Shown here one piece after another: positions 1-12,100 of a stretch of 64,000 bases of DNA. The number at the start of each line of letters is the position of its first letter. The first letter of the stretch is position 1. The notes beneath the pieces were generated by a model. It was not told the origin of the DNA. It worked only from the letters and a program-made list of their open reading frames with translations, and ran no database searches. Location of the stretch: the NCBI GenBank assembly GCA_051294375.1, contig CM119271.1, positions 11,861,896 through 11,925,895 of the forward strand, in the 5' to 3' direction. A program made the translations under genes and the position numbers. This stretch comes from Paraspadella gotoi (lineage: Eukaryota > Chaetognatha).

Positions 1-75
1 CGAGGATGAAGCCGATCGACGAAAGAACTTACTCTCTTCCCTCCCGATCGGCTTAACTCGACCCCCGATTCTTAC

Positions 76-209
76 CCACTAGAATGTCTCCTCTTCTTCT
101 TAAGCGACGTCCCCTCCTCGCCCTTCGAAGCCGACGTCGACAATGAACGTTTTTCCCGCCATAAATCGTCGTCGTCGTCGTCGTCGCGACGATGTCGTTT
201 TTCGCTCAT
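76..209 (-). CDS. Putative first coding exon of an unidentified gene running off the left edge
   Basis: An ATG at 209 opens a 44-codon stretch that begins MSEKRHRR followed by seven Asp, then a Lys/Arg/Ser-rich segment ending KKKRRHSSG. The open frame stops at 74-72, but a strong donor (AGTGG|GTAAGA, GT at 75-74) sits directly before that stop, which is what a first exon of a multi-exon minus-strand gene looks like. The KKKRR cluster could be a nuclear localisation signal. The rest of the gene would lie to the left of the window, so no identity can be given. It could also be a chance frame; the donor and the compositional bias are the only support. Confidence 0.35.
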
Positions 210-383
210 TGTGAATTCAAAGCCTTCGGAATCAATGAATGAATGAATGAATTCATAAAACAACGTAAAAAATGGAATGAACAAATAAACTTTGTTTTTC
301 AAAGAAGACAAGAACAAATATACATGCCTAAAATAAAATTGAACTATCGAGAATACAAAACAACGAATCAATTTCAAAACAAA

Positions 384-1616
384 TCAAATCAACGTTTCTC
401 TTTTATGAAACTTTTTTGAGCAAATGTTGTTCCCGTGTTCCTGCCATTCTTTCCTCGTGACCTTCAACTTGTCGAACTCTTCCCGACACTCCTCCACGAG
501 CCTCTTCCCTCCGAGCCAAGCCGACGCGATGGGATTGTCGGGCAAAGCGACGGCGACGTCGTATTCGTCGGCCACGAGACTGCGGAGGTCGGCCTCCACG
601 CGGTCGCGCATCCCCGGGAAGAGGCAGTTCCCGCCCGTCAGCACGACGTTCTTCAGCAGATGCGGCTGCATCTCTGCTGGCGTCAACTCCACCGCCAGAC
701 GAATAGCTTCCGGCACGCCCATTTCCTGGATGCCGACGTCGGAAGGATGAAAGAGAATCTCAGGGACGGCGATGCGTTCGTTGTTCATCCGGATGATCTG
801 TTCGCCCGCTTGGGATTTGCCCGTCGTCTCCTCGGGCGCCCGAACGTAGCCTCGACGGACTTCGATGTAATCGGGCAAGACGTAGTCTCTGATGACCGAG
901 TTGGATTTGCCTCTCGCGGCGGTGAGTCTCATGTCAGCGGCGAAATCGGCGGAGACGTAACAGACGTCCTCCTTGACTTGATTCATGACGTAAGTCTCGT
1001 CCATGACCATCACTTGTCGATACGAGATGATCTCCTTCAAATGGTTCGTCAACAACTTTCCTCCAACGTTGATTCGCTTGACGCCGGCGAGAACGACCTC
1101 TCCTTCCCTCACTGGCGCCAAATGGGTGAAGGAGAAGCCAGAGTCGACGACGAGAGAACAGAGCGGCGCCGGGCGCCCCGCCGACACGGCAGCGCCAACG
1201 TATTCCACGTGACTCAGCGCCGCGGGCGTGGAGACGTAGACGGCGGCGAATTCGTACTCTTCGAAGAAAACCTCGTTGACTGCCTCTTTGATGCTGGCGA
1301 AGTTAAAGTAAGGCTCCGCGAAGACGAGGTCCGTCTCTGGACAGTCGACGCCGAAACCGTCTTTGCCGAAGACGTGATTCCAGACTTGAGATTCCACGTC
1401 CCAATTGATGAGGTATCCCTTTTGGAAGGGGCGTTGGTAGAAAAGGCCACTCATGTCTTTACAATCGTCGATCTGGTCTCCGACGAAGACGCGGCGCCGC
1501 TCGTTCTTTGCTTTGGTCACGCAGTTGGGGATGAGGCGTGGCGCTGGGAGGGAGGCGTAGCCGGCTTTTGCCAGATAGGCGCCATTGTCCAGCACGAACG
1601 CCTTGTTGCTGCTCAT
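384..1616 (-). CDS. ACTR6: Actin-related protein 6 (ARP6), single exon
   Basis: This 410-residue protein is a nuclear actin-related protein. In the ARP6 family the protein is a subunit of SWR1/SRCAP-type chromatin remodellers that load histone H2A.Z. The actin fold is visible from the start: VLDNGAYLAKAGYA (phosphate loop 1), then RPFQKGYLINWDVE, the EPYFNFASIKE segment typical of ARP6, the LVVDSGFSFTH phosphate-2 loop and LTGGNCLFPGM near the C terminus. The length is close to the usual ARP6 length of about 396. The frame extends four codons further to a TTG; I chose the ATG at 1616 because the family begins close to the VLDNG block. No intron is needed. KAT5, whose TIP60 complex overlaps functionally with SWR1, lies about 8 kb away on the same strand. 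Confidence 0.93.
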   Translation of the reverse strand: MSSNKAFVLDNGAYLAKAGYASLPAPRLIPNCVTKAKNERRRVFVGDQIDDCKDMSGLFYQRPFQKGYLINWDVESQVWNHVFGKDGFGVDCPETDLVFAEPYFNFASIKEAVNEVFFEEYEFAAVYVSTPAALSHVEYVGAAVSAGRPAPLCSLVVDSGFSFTHLAPVREGEVVLAGVKRINVGGKLLTNHLKEIISYRQVMVMDETYVMNQVKEDVCYVSADFAADMRLTAARGKSNSVIRDYVLPDYIEVRRGYVRAPEETTGKSQAGEQIIRMNNERIAVPEILFHPSDVGIQEMGVPEAIRLAVELTPAEMQPHLLKNVVLTGGNCLFPGMRDRVEADLRSLVADEYDVAVALPDNPIASAWLGGKRLVEECREEFDKLKVTRKEWQEHGNNICSKKFHKRETLI

Positions 1617-1962
1617 AGTCTTCGCCAATCGGGGGCGCGAGGCGCCGGCGATAATAACAACTGTGTACCTCAGATGGCGAAATCAAAAAGCAAATAAATA
1701 CGGAGGCTTGAAAAAAGAGGGACGAAAACTAAGTCGGGGGCTACAATCGTGAGAGCTACGTTGGTTGTAATCACCGGAGAAGAAAAAGAAGAAAAAAACA
1801 AACAAATATATCAGGTGCTTTCGAAATTATTATTAGAGGCGAAATTGGATGGCTAAAAGTGAAGTGAGGCGAAATCAGAAATCGGAAGTGGAAGGAGAGA
1901 AGGGGTCCTTTGATTCAGAACCTCTATCCCCTTTCCCATCTGGAATATAGCGACTCTTTTTT

Positions 1963-2304
1963 TCATAGAGAAAGGCCAAAAACGGAAACGATGCAGTACA
2001 TGGTCTTGTTCTCCCATCTGACGGTGCAGCTTCCATCGGTAGTGTTGTCCCAGAAGCAAGAGCTGGCCGTATGGAGGCCGGCTCCGTTCTTCTGCATGAT
2101 GGTGCAGGTGACGATGTACTTGAAGGGCTTTTGCAGCTTGGTGAGTTGATTGAGGCACTGTTCGACCACGTTGGAGGTCCACTGGTTGACCTTGTTGTGG
2201 GCGTAGGCGTTGCCGCCGATGGCGCTCTCCACGGCCTCCTTGATGATGTTGCTGACTTCGTCGACGACGAAGGCCGTCTCCTCTGCGCCGTGGAAATCAT
2301 CCAT
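1963..2304 (-). CDS. DYNLT1: Cytoplasmic dynein light chain, Tctex type, single exon
   Basis: A complete 113-residue protein, exactly the usual DYNLT1/3 length. Tctex-type light chains bind the dynein intermediate chain and various cargoes on cytoplasmic dynein. Family hallmarks are all present: an acidic N terminus with [16 protein letters not shown], the [15 protein letters not shown] helix, [20 protein letters not shown], and the C-terminal block [19 protein letters not shown] followed by [12 protein letters not shown]. The ATG at 2304 gives the canonical N terminus. It lies about 350 bp upstream of the ACTR6 start and on the same strand, so it is a separate small gene. DYNLT1 and DYNLT3 cannot be told apart here. 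Confidence 0.95.
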   Translation of the reverse strand: MDDFHGAEETAFVVDEVSNIIKEAVESAIGGNAYAHNKVNQWTSNVVEQCLNQLTKLQKPFKYIVTCTIMQKNGAGLHTASSCFWDNTTDGSCTVRWENKTMYCIVSVFGLSL

Positions 2305-3405
2305 CGTTGATTAGAGGAGAGACTGAGGTTGTTGGGGAAATCAAGGGGATGATGTTTCGAGGGGAAAGATAACTAAATTGGATCTCCTTTGGAGATATAG
2401 ATAAATATTTCTTTTTACTAAATTCGACGCTAGATTATAAAATATTAAAATCTCAAAAATATTTCGTTAATACTAGAAAGAACTAACAATAACGATTTTT
2501 GATAACATTCTTACATCCAGATTTCCAATTTAGACACCTCGGTTGTGAGGACAAGGTTATGCACAAAAAACTTGTTTTAAAATCAAAGTCTGAGAAATTT
2601 GTTTTAAACTCTGAAAATAAAAAAAAAAACGACCGGGATTTGAAACACTTTCCCAAAAAATGTTACACTTTAAAATAATCGTTTAATAAATAAATAAAAT
2701 TTAACTTGACGCGCAGATTAAACTTGGAGGCGAATAGGGGTCAGAATTTTCTCATACGCAAGAGTATACTTTGGCGCAAATGTAGTATCCACGTTAAAGC
2801 AAATAAATCAATACATTGAAGCGGAGAGAATACGAGGATCGCTGCAACATAATCAAATTCACTTTGTCCGCTTTTAAATTCGTCCCTCATCCTTCCTCCA
2901 GTTTCCTTTTCCTTCGGTGACCCACGCAAATCAATCATTTCAATTCTCGACGCTCCATTCAATCTTTTTTCCTAATCGACATGAAAAAAGAAAAAAAGCG
3001 AATTTACATGACATTTATTTTGGTTTCTTTTTTTTTTTACAACTTGAAAAAATTAATTGCAAAAGTAATCATCGTGAGCGAAGTGAACGAAATATAATTG
3101 GAAAGAAGAGGGAGAGAGAGAAAAAGTAGTTAGTTCGTTTTGTCAAACGCACTGTACTCTCTCTCTTTCTCTCTCACGGGTACAGAAATAAACGAAGAAA
3201 TCAACATTTATCCCTCGAATAAAGAAAAAAAAAAAGAAGAATAACTCGAAGTTTCTTTTTTGTCCATCGTTTTCTCCAAGGAAATACATAGTCCCTCTTT
3301 CTTTTTTTTTTGTTCCCCCCCCCGATTAAACACAGAGACCTGTGAGGTTCACAGGACGGCCCCCCCCCGGTCGACGCCATAATCACAAGGTCGAGGAGGC
3401 GTTTC
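2305..3405. other. AT-rich spacer between SRSF and dynein light chain genes
   Basis: About 1.1 kb without a supported gene. It contains the promoter side of the dynein light chain gene, homopolymer A/T runs and short CT tracts near 3161-3178. The part next to 3405 should be 3' UTR of the SR-protein gene. I see no RNA gene or mobile element here. Confidence 0.6.
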
Positions 3406-4281
3406 TCACTGATTCGGCGACGGGGATCTTGATTTGGATTTGGATCTGGATCTTGATTTTTCTTTTTCCGGTGAACGAGACCGAGATTTTTCTTTGGACG
3501 GCGACCGCCCGTTCTTTTCCTTGTGGTCGACGCCTCCGCCTCCGCGAGACGCGCGGGATCCCGAGCGGCTCCTCGACTTGCTCCGGCTCTTGCTCTTGGA
3601 TCGGCTGCGGGAGCGGCTCTTGGAACGGCGCCGGTCGCGGGAGCGGCTCCTGGTGCGAGACCTGGACCTGGAACGAGACCGGGACCTGGATCGGGACCTG
3701 GATCGACGTCGGCGGTCGTCCCTATCCCTAACCAGGCGGATCCTCTTCCCACGGAACTCCTTGTCGTCCAGCTCCTCCAGGGCTCGATCCAGCCCGTCTC
3801 TGGAGCGGAACTCCACCACTCCTTCTCCGCGGCGATCGCGGTGGGCGTCGCTGAAGGTCACCTCGCCCACTTTGCGCATAAAGTCCTTCAGGTCTTGCCA
3901 CGAGACGCTCGAGGACAGATTTTCTACGAAGAGGCGGTGTTCCGTGCGCAGCGGCGGCGGGCGTCGACTGCGGGGCGGCGAATAGCGGCGAAAACCGGGA
4001 TGGCGATCGTAGTTACGTCCGCCGCCGCCGCCGCCGCCGCCACCTCCGCCTCCACTGCCGGGCCGCTTGGCGAATTCGATCCCGACGCGTTCCCCGTTTA
4101 GGCTTTTCCCATCGAGGTCGTGGACGGCGTCTTCGGCGTCGCGGACGTCGTCAAACTCGACGAAACCGAAGCGACCCTTGATGACGATGTCACGGATTCG
4201 ACCGTAACCGTCGAAGAACCGTTCCAGGTCCGTCTCGCGCGTGCGCGACGAGAGACCGCCCACGAAAAGACGCGTTCCCAT
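3406..4281 (-). CDS. Two-RRM SR splicing factor (SRSF4/5/6 type)
   Basis: A 291-residue serine/arginine-rich splicing factor, a nuclear regulator of splice-site choice. RRM1 (about residues 3-73) has RLFVGGL (RNP2) and GRFGFVEF (RNP1). A 12-glycine stretch and a Tyr/Arg/Pro linker follow. RRM2 (about 110-180) is the pseudo-RRM of SR proteins and carries the diagnostic [10 protein letters not shown] plus EGVVEF. The rest is a long RS domain with many RS and RSKS repeats, ending SRSPSPNQ. The start codon lies in a strong context (CCGCCATGG). The second RRM assigns it to the SRSF4/5/6 (B52) group rather than SRSF1; which of these it is cannot be decided. It is single-exon here, whereas vertebrate members have introns. 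Confidence 0.93.
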   Translation of the reverse strand: MGTRLFVGGLSSRTRETDLERFFDGYGRIRDIVIKGRFGFVEFDDVRDAEDAVHDLDGKSLNGERVGIEFAKRPGSGGGGGGGGGGGGRNYDRHPGFRRYSPPRSRRPPPLRTEHRLFVENLSSSVSWQDLKDFMRKVGEVTFSDAHRDRRGEGVVEFRSRDGLDRALEELDDKEFRGKRIRLVRDRDDRRRRSRSRSRSRSRSRSRSRTRSRSRDRRRSKSRSRSRSKSKSRSKSRSRSGSRASRGGGGVDHKEKNGRSPSKEKSRSRSPEKEKSRSRSKSKSRSPSPNQ

Positions 4282-5066
4282 GGCGGCGAGAGGATGTTAA
4301 TCGATTTCGAAGAAAGAGTTCGAGGGTTCGATCCCAGAAAGTTACGGCTTTGTCCACCTGTAGAGAAGACGAGTTGGAGGAAAGAGAATAAAAGAAATGA
4401 GATTTTATATTGAGATGATATATTGAGTCTCAATTAGACTTAATATCATTTTACAGGGGGTGTAAACTGTAAAAAAATTTTAAAAAAGCGGTGGATGATC
4501 GTACCAATCTTTATAAAATCCAACAGGAGTTGGTCAAGTTTTTTATCTATAGGGAGAAACTGAAAAAAAAAGAAAACGAAAAGCATTTTTTTGGACGAGG
4601 AAATCACAGACGTCATAAATAGAAAATGACAAAAGGGTCGGCGACGCAGCAAAATCTCTCACCTGCAGAACGACTACGCGCTCTGATAACCATCGTTTTC
4701 TCTTATCGTCGAGGCCTGCGGCGTGACCGCACCCTCTTTTTTTCTCTCAACACAATCGTTTACCCGTCTCTCGTTAATTCGTCGTCAGGACGTCTACATC
4801 CCGAAAATACAAGGGGAAAGCGTTACACCGACTGACGGGAGTTTAAAAGGAAACATTAGTCTGAGTTCATCCGCGTAGCGATTAAAATTTTCCCCCCCGG
4901 AATTATTTTCATTAATTTTTTCGCGACGAAGGATAACGAAGAGAAGAAGGAAGAGAAAAGAAAGACGATGGAATCGTCACATTTTGGGAGAGAGAGAGAG
5001 AGAGAGAGATAAGAGGTGAGGGAGAGAAAAAAATGGTTGGGGGATTTGGAAGACGAATAATAATTA

Positions 5067-5212
5067 ATTTTACATTCGCCGACGAGGGTTCGGGGTAGAT
5101 TGGGTTACGGGGGTTTAGGATCAGTGTTAAGATAGTTAAGTAACAACTTTTACCATTATTATCATTATTAAATAAAAGGTAAATCCCAGTCGGCGAAAGT
5201 AAACTTTTACCG
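5067..5212. mobile_element. MITE-like element, family A copy 1
   Basis: The left end reads ATTTTACATTCGCCGAC and the right end is its near inverted complement (GTCGGCGAAAGTAAA, about 5190-5204). The roughly 145-bp interior contains G-rich GGGTTACGGGGGTTTAGG-like sequence. A second element with the same ends and a similar interior lies at 8714-8939. No coding capacity is present, which suits a non-autonomous DNA element. Target-site duplications were not resolved. Confidence 0.5.
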
Positions 5213-6251
5213 CTAAGATGTTGGGTGACACCAACTTTTGCAGAAGTTTAGTCGTATTGTAAGACAAGATTTTAAAATCATTGCAAAAAAAATAGTAATT
5301 TTCCATGAGGCGGTCAATCCAAACCGGCCCATGATCCGCCCCTTATCAATATCATTAAAAAATCACTTAAACATAATTGCCGTCCCTTACTTCGTTTAAA
5401 CCAATTTTTCTCCCTATTACATTTCTGCAAAAGGGGGCGGGGAATAAAGCAATTATTCGTCGTTATTCATTTCATAAATCAATTTGAAAATTTTATGACT
5501 TCGAAACCCGGGATCCATTCTACATTTGCCTCATTTATCATTTTACTTATCTGCAAAAAGAGAAATTCTCTCGTCTCTCTTCTCTCGCGTACCTTTTTGT
5601 TAAGATGTAATAATGATGTAATATTTAATGTTTATTTAACTTTATTTTGTTAAAACGCTGTTGCAAATCGCGCGGATCTGAAACAAAAGAGACATTGAAT
5701 TCCTCATCCGTCGATGACGACATCGAACGGTGAAAATCAGAATTAACAAATGAGCATCGCATTTCTTCATAGGAGATATAAAAGGATTAATATTAAAAAA
5801 CTAAACTACTACAACATGAATGTTCTTACTCATTTATACTGAGAATGACAATAGGCAAAACAAATAATAAAATTAGAAAATAATTACTCAGTTCTTTACA
5901 GAGCAAATAACTTAATAACTTAATAACTTAACAATTTTGAGCTTTACCGGAGATATCACCTAAAAAATATTCGCACTAACCTCAAATCGAATATAATATT
6001 AAAAACATCAAGACAAACCGCAAAAGGCCATTCCGGTTCATGGAACTATTTTAAAAATTAGTACAAAAGGAAACCGGGTCTCAATCATACTTAGAAAATC
6101 CTCGATCCGTCCTCCGTTCCATATTCCTCGTCCTTAGGTCAATAAGATCCGATTCCACGCCGAAGAGACGACGACGATGACTCACGGCCGCTGAAATCCA
6201 TCACGCAAACACACTGTGCGCAAATTGCAGGGAAAGGAGAGACAGAGCGGG

Positions 6252-6254
<3 letters not shown>

Positions 6255-6343
<89 letters not shown>
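6255..6343. repeat. (GA)n microsatellite upstream of PLPP
   Basis: Nearly uninterrupted GA dinucleotides for about 90 bp, roughly 330 bp upstream of the PLPP ATG. It may lie in the promoter or 5' UTR. Confidence 0.9.
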
Positions 6344-6347
<4 letters not shown>

Positions 6348-6675
6348 AAGAAGAAGAGAGAGAGAGACTCTCAGATCGAAATCGTCCGATTTCTGTTGCA
6401 GGCGAAAATCAACGAAAAGAGAAGAGGATTTGACTTCGGAACCGGAATAATCATCGTCGTCGTCGTCGTCGTCTCCTCTCGATTCTCGAGAGACAAAAAA
6501 AGATTAAAAAAAAAGAAAAGGAGAAAAACCGGTTGCTTGTCGTAGACTCGTCAACTCCCTCTCGGATTTAAGTTCAAGAATAAAAATCTAAGAAAAGAAA
6601 AGGAAAAAAGTAAAAAGTAAAAAGAAAAAAGAAAAAAGAAAAAAAATCCAAAAACGGGAAATCCAAGAAAGCCCG

Positions 6676-7614
6676 ATGCCATCGATGGAATCGTCTCCCC
6701 TACGTCCGAAATCCGAACGACGAAAATGTGATTCATCGGCGATTCTGACCGCCTCGTTCTTGCTGCTTCTCTCCGTGATCCTGTTGCTGCAGGAGACTGG
6801 GGTGTTCCCCGGAACTCGTCGCGGATTCTACTGCGACGACGATTCCCTCAAATATCCCTATCAAGGCTCCACGGTTCCCACGTGGTTGCTCATCGTCGTC
6901 TTCTGGGGCGTGCCCAACGTCTCCTTCGCCGCGGCGGAGCTTCTGATCCGCAAGGAGGTGCGGGTCTTTTACTACTCGGCGGTGGCGTTCAACTTCGTCG
7001 TCTTCGCCTGCCTCGTCGTCACCAATCTCGTCAAGTTGACGGTGGGGCGTCTCCGTCCGCACTTTTTATACGCCTGTGGTCCGGACGTGTTGATCAACGC
7101 AACGTGCAAAGAGTTGGGACCGAGCGAGTACGTGACGAACTACACGTGCACAAATCCCCATCATCTTCCTGCTAACAAGATCACGGACGTGCGGCTCTCC
7201 TTTCCTTCCGGCCACGCCTCCATGTCCGTCGCTTCGGGCGCCTTCCTACTCGTCTACGCTTGGCGCCGTCTCGAATCGCGCCCGCCTCACGCGGCGCGCC
7301 TGGCGCTCTTTTTTCTGACGACGGCGGCGGCGTCGTTCGTCTCCGTCACGCGGGTCATGGACTACAAGCATTTTCCCAGCGACGTAGCGGCCGGCGTCGG
7401 AATCGGCGCTCTTTTCGCCTTCTTCGGCGGCGTCACGTGGTGGAGATCGATGAACGAGTTGGACGCCGAGCGTCTCTCCAGGGACGACGACTCGTCGACG
7501 ACGCCGTTGAGTCCAGAGTCGCCGGACGAGAGCGAGGGGGCGCTGGGGAGCGGACGGAGGTTCGCTCAAGATTCGCCGCTGAAGGATATCGCGGGGGACG
7601 AGTCGATTCCGTGA
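6676..7614 (+). CDS. PLPP: Phospholipid phosphatase (PAP2/LPP family)
   Basis: A 312-residue six-helix membrane enzyme. The family dephosphorylates phosphatidate, lysophosphatidate, sphingosine-1-phosphate and ceramide-1-phosphate, with the active site facing the lumen or outside. All three catalytic motifs are visible: C1 KLTVGRLRP (residues 120-128), C2 PSGH (177-180) and C3 TRVMDYKHFPSD (225-236, catalytic His232). Position 225 is Thr where the family normally has Ser. Membrane helices are obvious at about 21-38, 67-90, 99-118, 182-196, 207-222 and 238-255. Two possible N-glycosylation sites lie in the loop before C2 (NAT 141, NYT 155). The C-terminal tail is acidic and Ser/Pro-rich. It is the only recognised plus-strand gene. 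An in-frame ATG three codons downstream (6685) could be the start instead. Confidence 0.95.
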   Translation: MPSMESSPLRPKSERRKCDSSAILTASFLLLLSVILLLQETGVFPGTRRGFYCDDDSLKYPYQGSTVPTWLLIVVFWGVPNVSFAAAELLIRKEVRVFYYSAVAFNFVVFACLVVTNLVKLTVGRLRPHFLYACGPDVLINATCKELGPSEYVTNYTCTNPHHLPANKITDVRLSFPSGHASMSVASGAFLLVYAWRRLESRPPHAARLALFFLTTAAASFVSVTRVMDYKHFPSDVAAGVGIGALFAFFGGVTWWRSMNELDAERLSRDDDSSTTPLSPESPDESEGALGSGRRFAQDSPLKDIAGDESIP

Positions 7615-7682
7615 TGAGATGGGGGTTGAAAGAAAAAGGGGGCGTGGAGAGAGAAGGGGGGGGGTGGAAACTTTAAAAAAGG

Positions 7683-7748
7683 CGACAATCGAAACAATCG
7701 ACGAAACAATCGACGAAACAATCGAAACAATCGACGAAACAATCGAAC
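7683..7748 (+). repeat. Short tandem repeat of ACAATCGACGA in the PLPP 3' UTR
   Basis: Alternating ACAATCGA and ACAATCGACGA units, about six copies, start 70 bp after the PLPP stop codon and therefore probably fall in its 3' UTR. Confidence 0.8.
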
Positions 7749-8713
7749 ATGATTGTTTACTCTTTTATATTTTTTTTTTAATCAAGTTTTTTTTAATTTA
7801 TTTTCATATTATCTTTTGCTTAAAAAAATATTTTTTTCGGTTCGTAATAAGTTAAAAAAAAACTAGAAAAAAAATTAGTACAACCAAAAAAAAAATACCA
7901 AGTAACGAACAAATAACTTATGAACGTTACGTGTTTTTTATGTGATGCCGTTAACTTCGCTTGGAGAAATTCGCTTTATCTATAAATCTAATTATATTTA
8001 TATTCACTCATATTTATTTCTAGGAATTGAAATAAATCGAAATTTATTGTAGATGCTTTCATATACTTTTTTGCACAAAATACATGAAACATGACCAGAA
8101 GTTCTAACATTGACTACGTTTTTTTTTAAATCGTTATCCTAAATTGATAAATTTTAACAGGAAGGTTAACCAATAAAACAGCAGTTAGATGTATTTGCTT
8201 TCATGCAATATTCGTTTTTAAAATATCACATTTACAGTATTCATATTGTTTCTGTTATTCTTTAGTAATTATAACTTCTATCGTATTAAATATCTTTTAT
8301 CTAATGTGATGAAAATCCAGTTGGAGAATATCAATGTGTGACGTAATATATAGACTTAAGTAAGGATTGTGGATGATCGACCTCAAAATTTATTCGAATT
8401 TTCAAACGGGTTCTCGTCCCGGAGAAAGGAGCCACGACAGTCAAAGACTAGGAAACCTTTTTCACCAATTAACATTAATTTAGTAAAATATAGTGATTGT
8501 CGCATCATGAGCTCAAACAATATTGAAGTGAGTAAGACTACAATTCTCCTATCATTCTTTTAAAGTTCAAATTATTCACGAGTTGATTTTCTAAATGGAA
8601 AAAGTAAAATCACTGTGACACCAGTTGCTATTTTGTTTCGTTCTCCAACTTCCAACTTCAATTTGAACCGTGAGTCTATACAAACTCTTGGTTTAATCTT
8701 TAATTCTATATGT

Positions 8714-8939
8714 GGGTTACTTTTACTTTCGACGACCGGGGTTAGGGAGGGGTTATGGAAGGGTGAGGGTTAAGAGTGGTTTAGGGGTAGTTTAGGGTTA
8801 GGGGTGGTTAGGGTTAAAAGGGTTTAGAGTTAGGGTAATTAGGTAATATTTCTTTTAAATTTTTTTTAAAAAGTAAGTATTTTTAAATAATTTTTCAAAA
8901 TCCGCCAAATCCGCGGTCGGCGAAAGTAAAATTTAACCA
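8714..8939. mobile_element. MITE-like element, family A copy 2
   Basis: The left end GGGTTACTTTTACTTTCGAC and the right end GTCGGCGAAAGTAAAATTTA are inverted complements with few mismatches over about 22 bp. The interior is GGTTAGGG-like, G-rich and degenerate. The end sequence is shared with the copy at 5067-5212. No open frame is present. Confidence 0.55.
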
Positions 8940-9385
8940 CGAATGTTTATGATGTAATGCAATGTAATGATTCCGTTTTAATATTTCTTCTCTTATGAAG
9001 TGCCGTGTAAATTAAATCTTTGGTGAAAGGAGAAAAGTTTTTAAGGGTTTAGCAGCATTATAAATTGTCAATAACTCGTCACTCGAGCTGTCGAACAAAG
9101 ATTATTAATAATTATTAATTATCATTAAGAGCGGAAAAAATTCTTAAAGTTGCCGAGATTTATTAAAACTAAAAAAAAAAATTGATACGTACAGATACAT
9201 TTAATTGGGAAAGCTAACTACTCCATAAGTCACGTTCTTTAACTACGTATCATAATTTAAAGATGAACAAGCGCGAGAACTATAATTTACGGGTCATTAT
9301 ATTCAAACAAACAATATAAAAAAAAAAACCCAAAAAACTGGAGATAATAAAGAACACATATTAAGAATAATGAAAATCTAGAGGA

Positions 9386-11998
<2,613 letters not shown>

Positions 11999-12100
11999 TC
12001 AATAAAACTGAATACTACATTTAATTTGGCAACCATTTACAAAACTTGTATATAACAGATACAATGGCACAGTTATTTCTAAAACAAATTTAGCTATTTA

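Larger units (their letters stand above)
4282..6675. other. Divergent intergenic region between SRSF (-) and PLPP (+)
   Basis: This 2.4-kb spacer is the only head-to-head gene arrangement in the window, so it must hold both promoters. It contains a small inverted-repeat element (5067-5212), a short (GA)n at about 4988-5010 and a long (GA)n tract directly upstream of PLPP (6255-6343). Otherwise it is AT-rich with no supported gene. Confidence 0.6.
7615..9385. other. Intergenic region between PLPP and KAT5 3' ends
   Basis: A convergent 3'-3' spacer of about 1.8 kb, AT-rich. It contains a short tandem repeat in the presumed PLPP 3' UTR (7683-7748) and the second family A inverted-repeat element (8714-8939). 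No gene is supported. Confidence 0.6.

Noticed and set aside
435-1697. 420-codon open frame on the plus strand opposite ACTR6
   Set aside because: It is the antisense shadow of a GC-rich gene with strong codon bias; the protein has no recognisable motif, while ACTR6 is certain.
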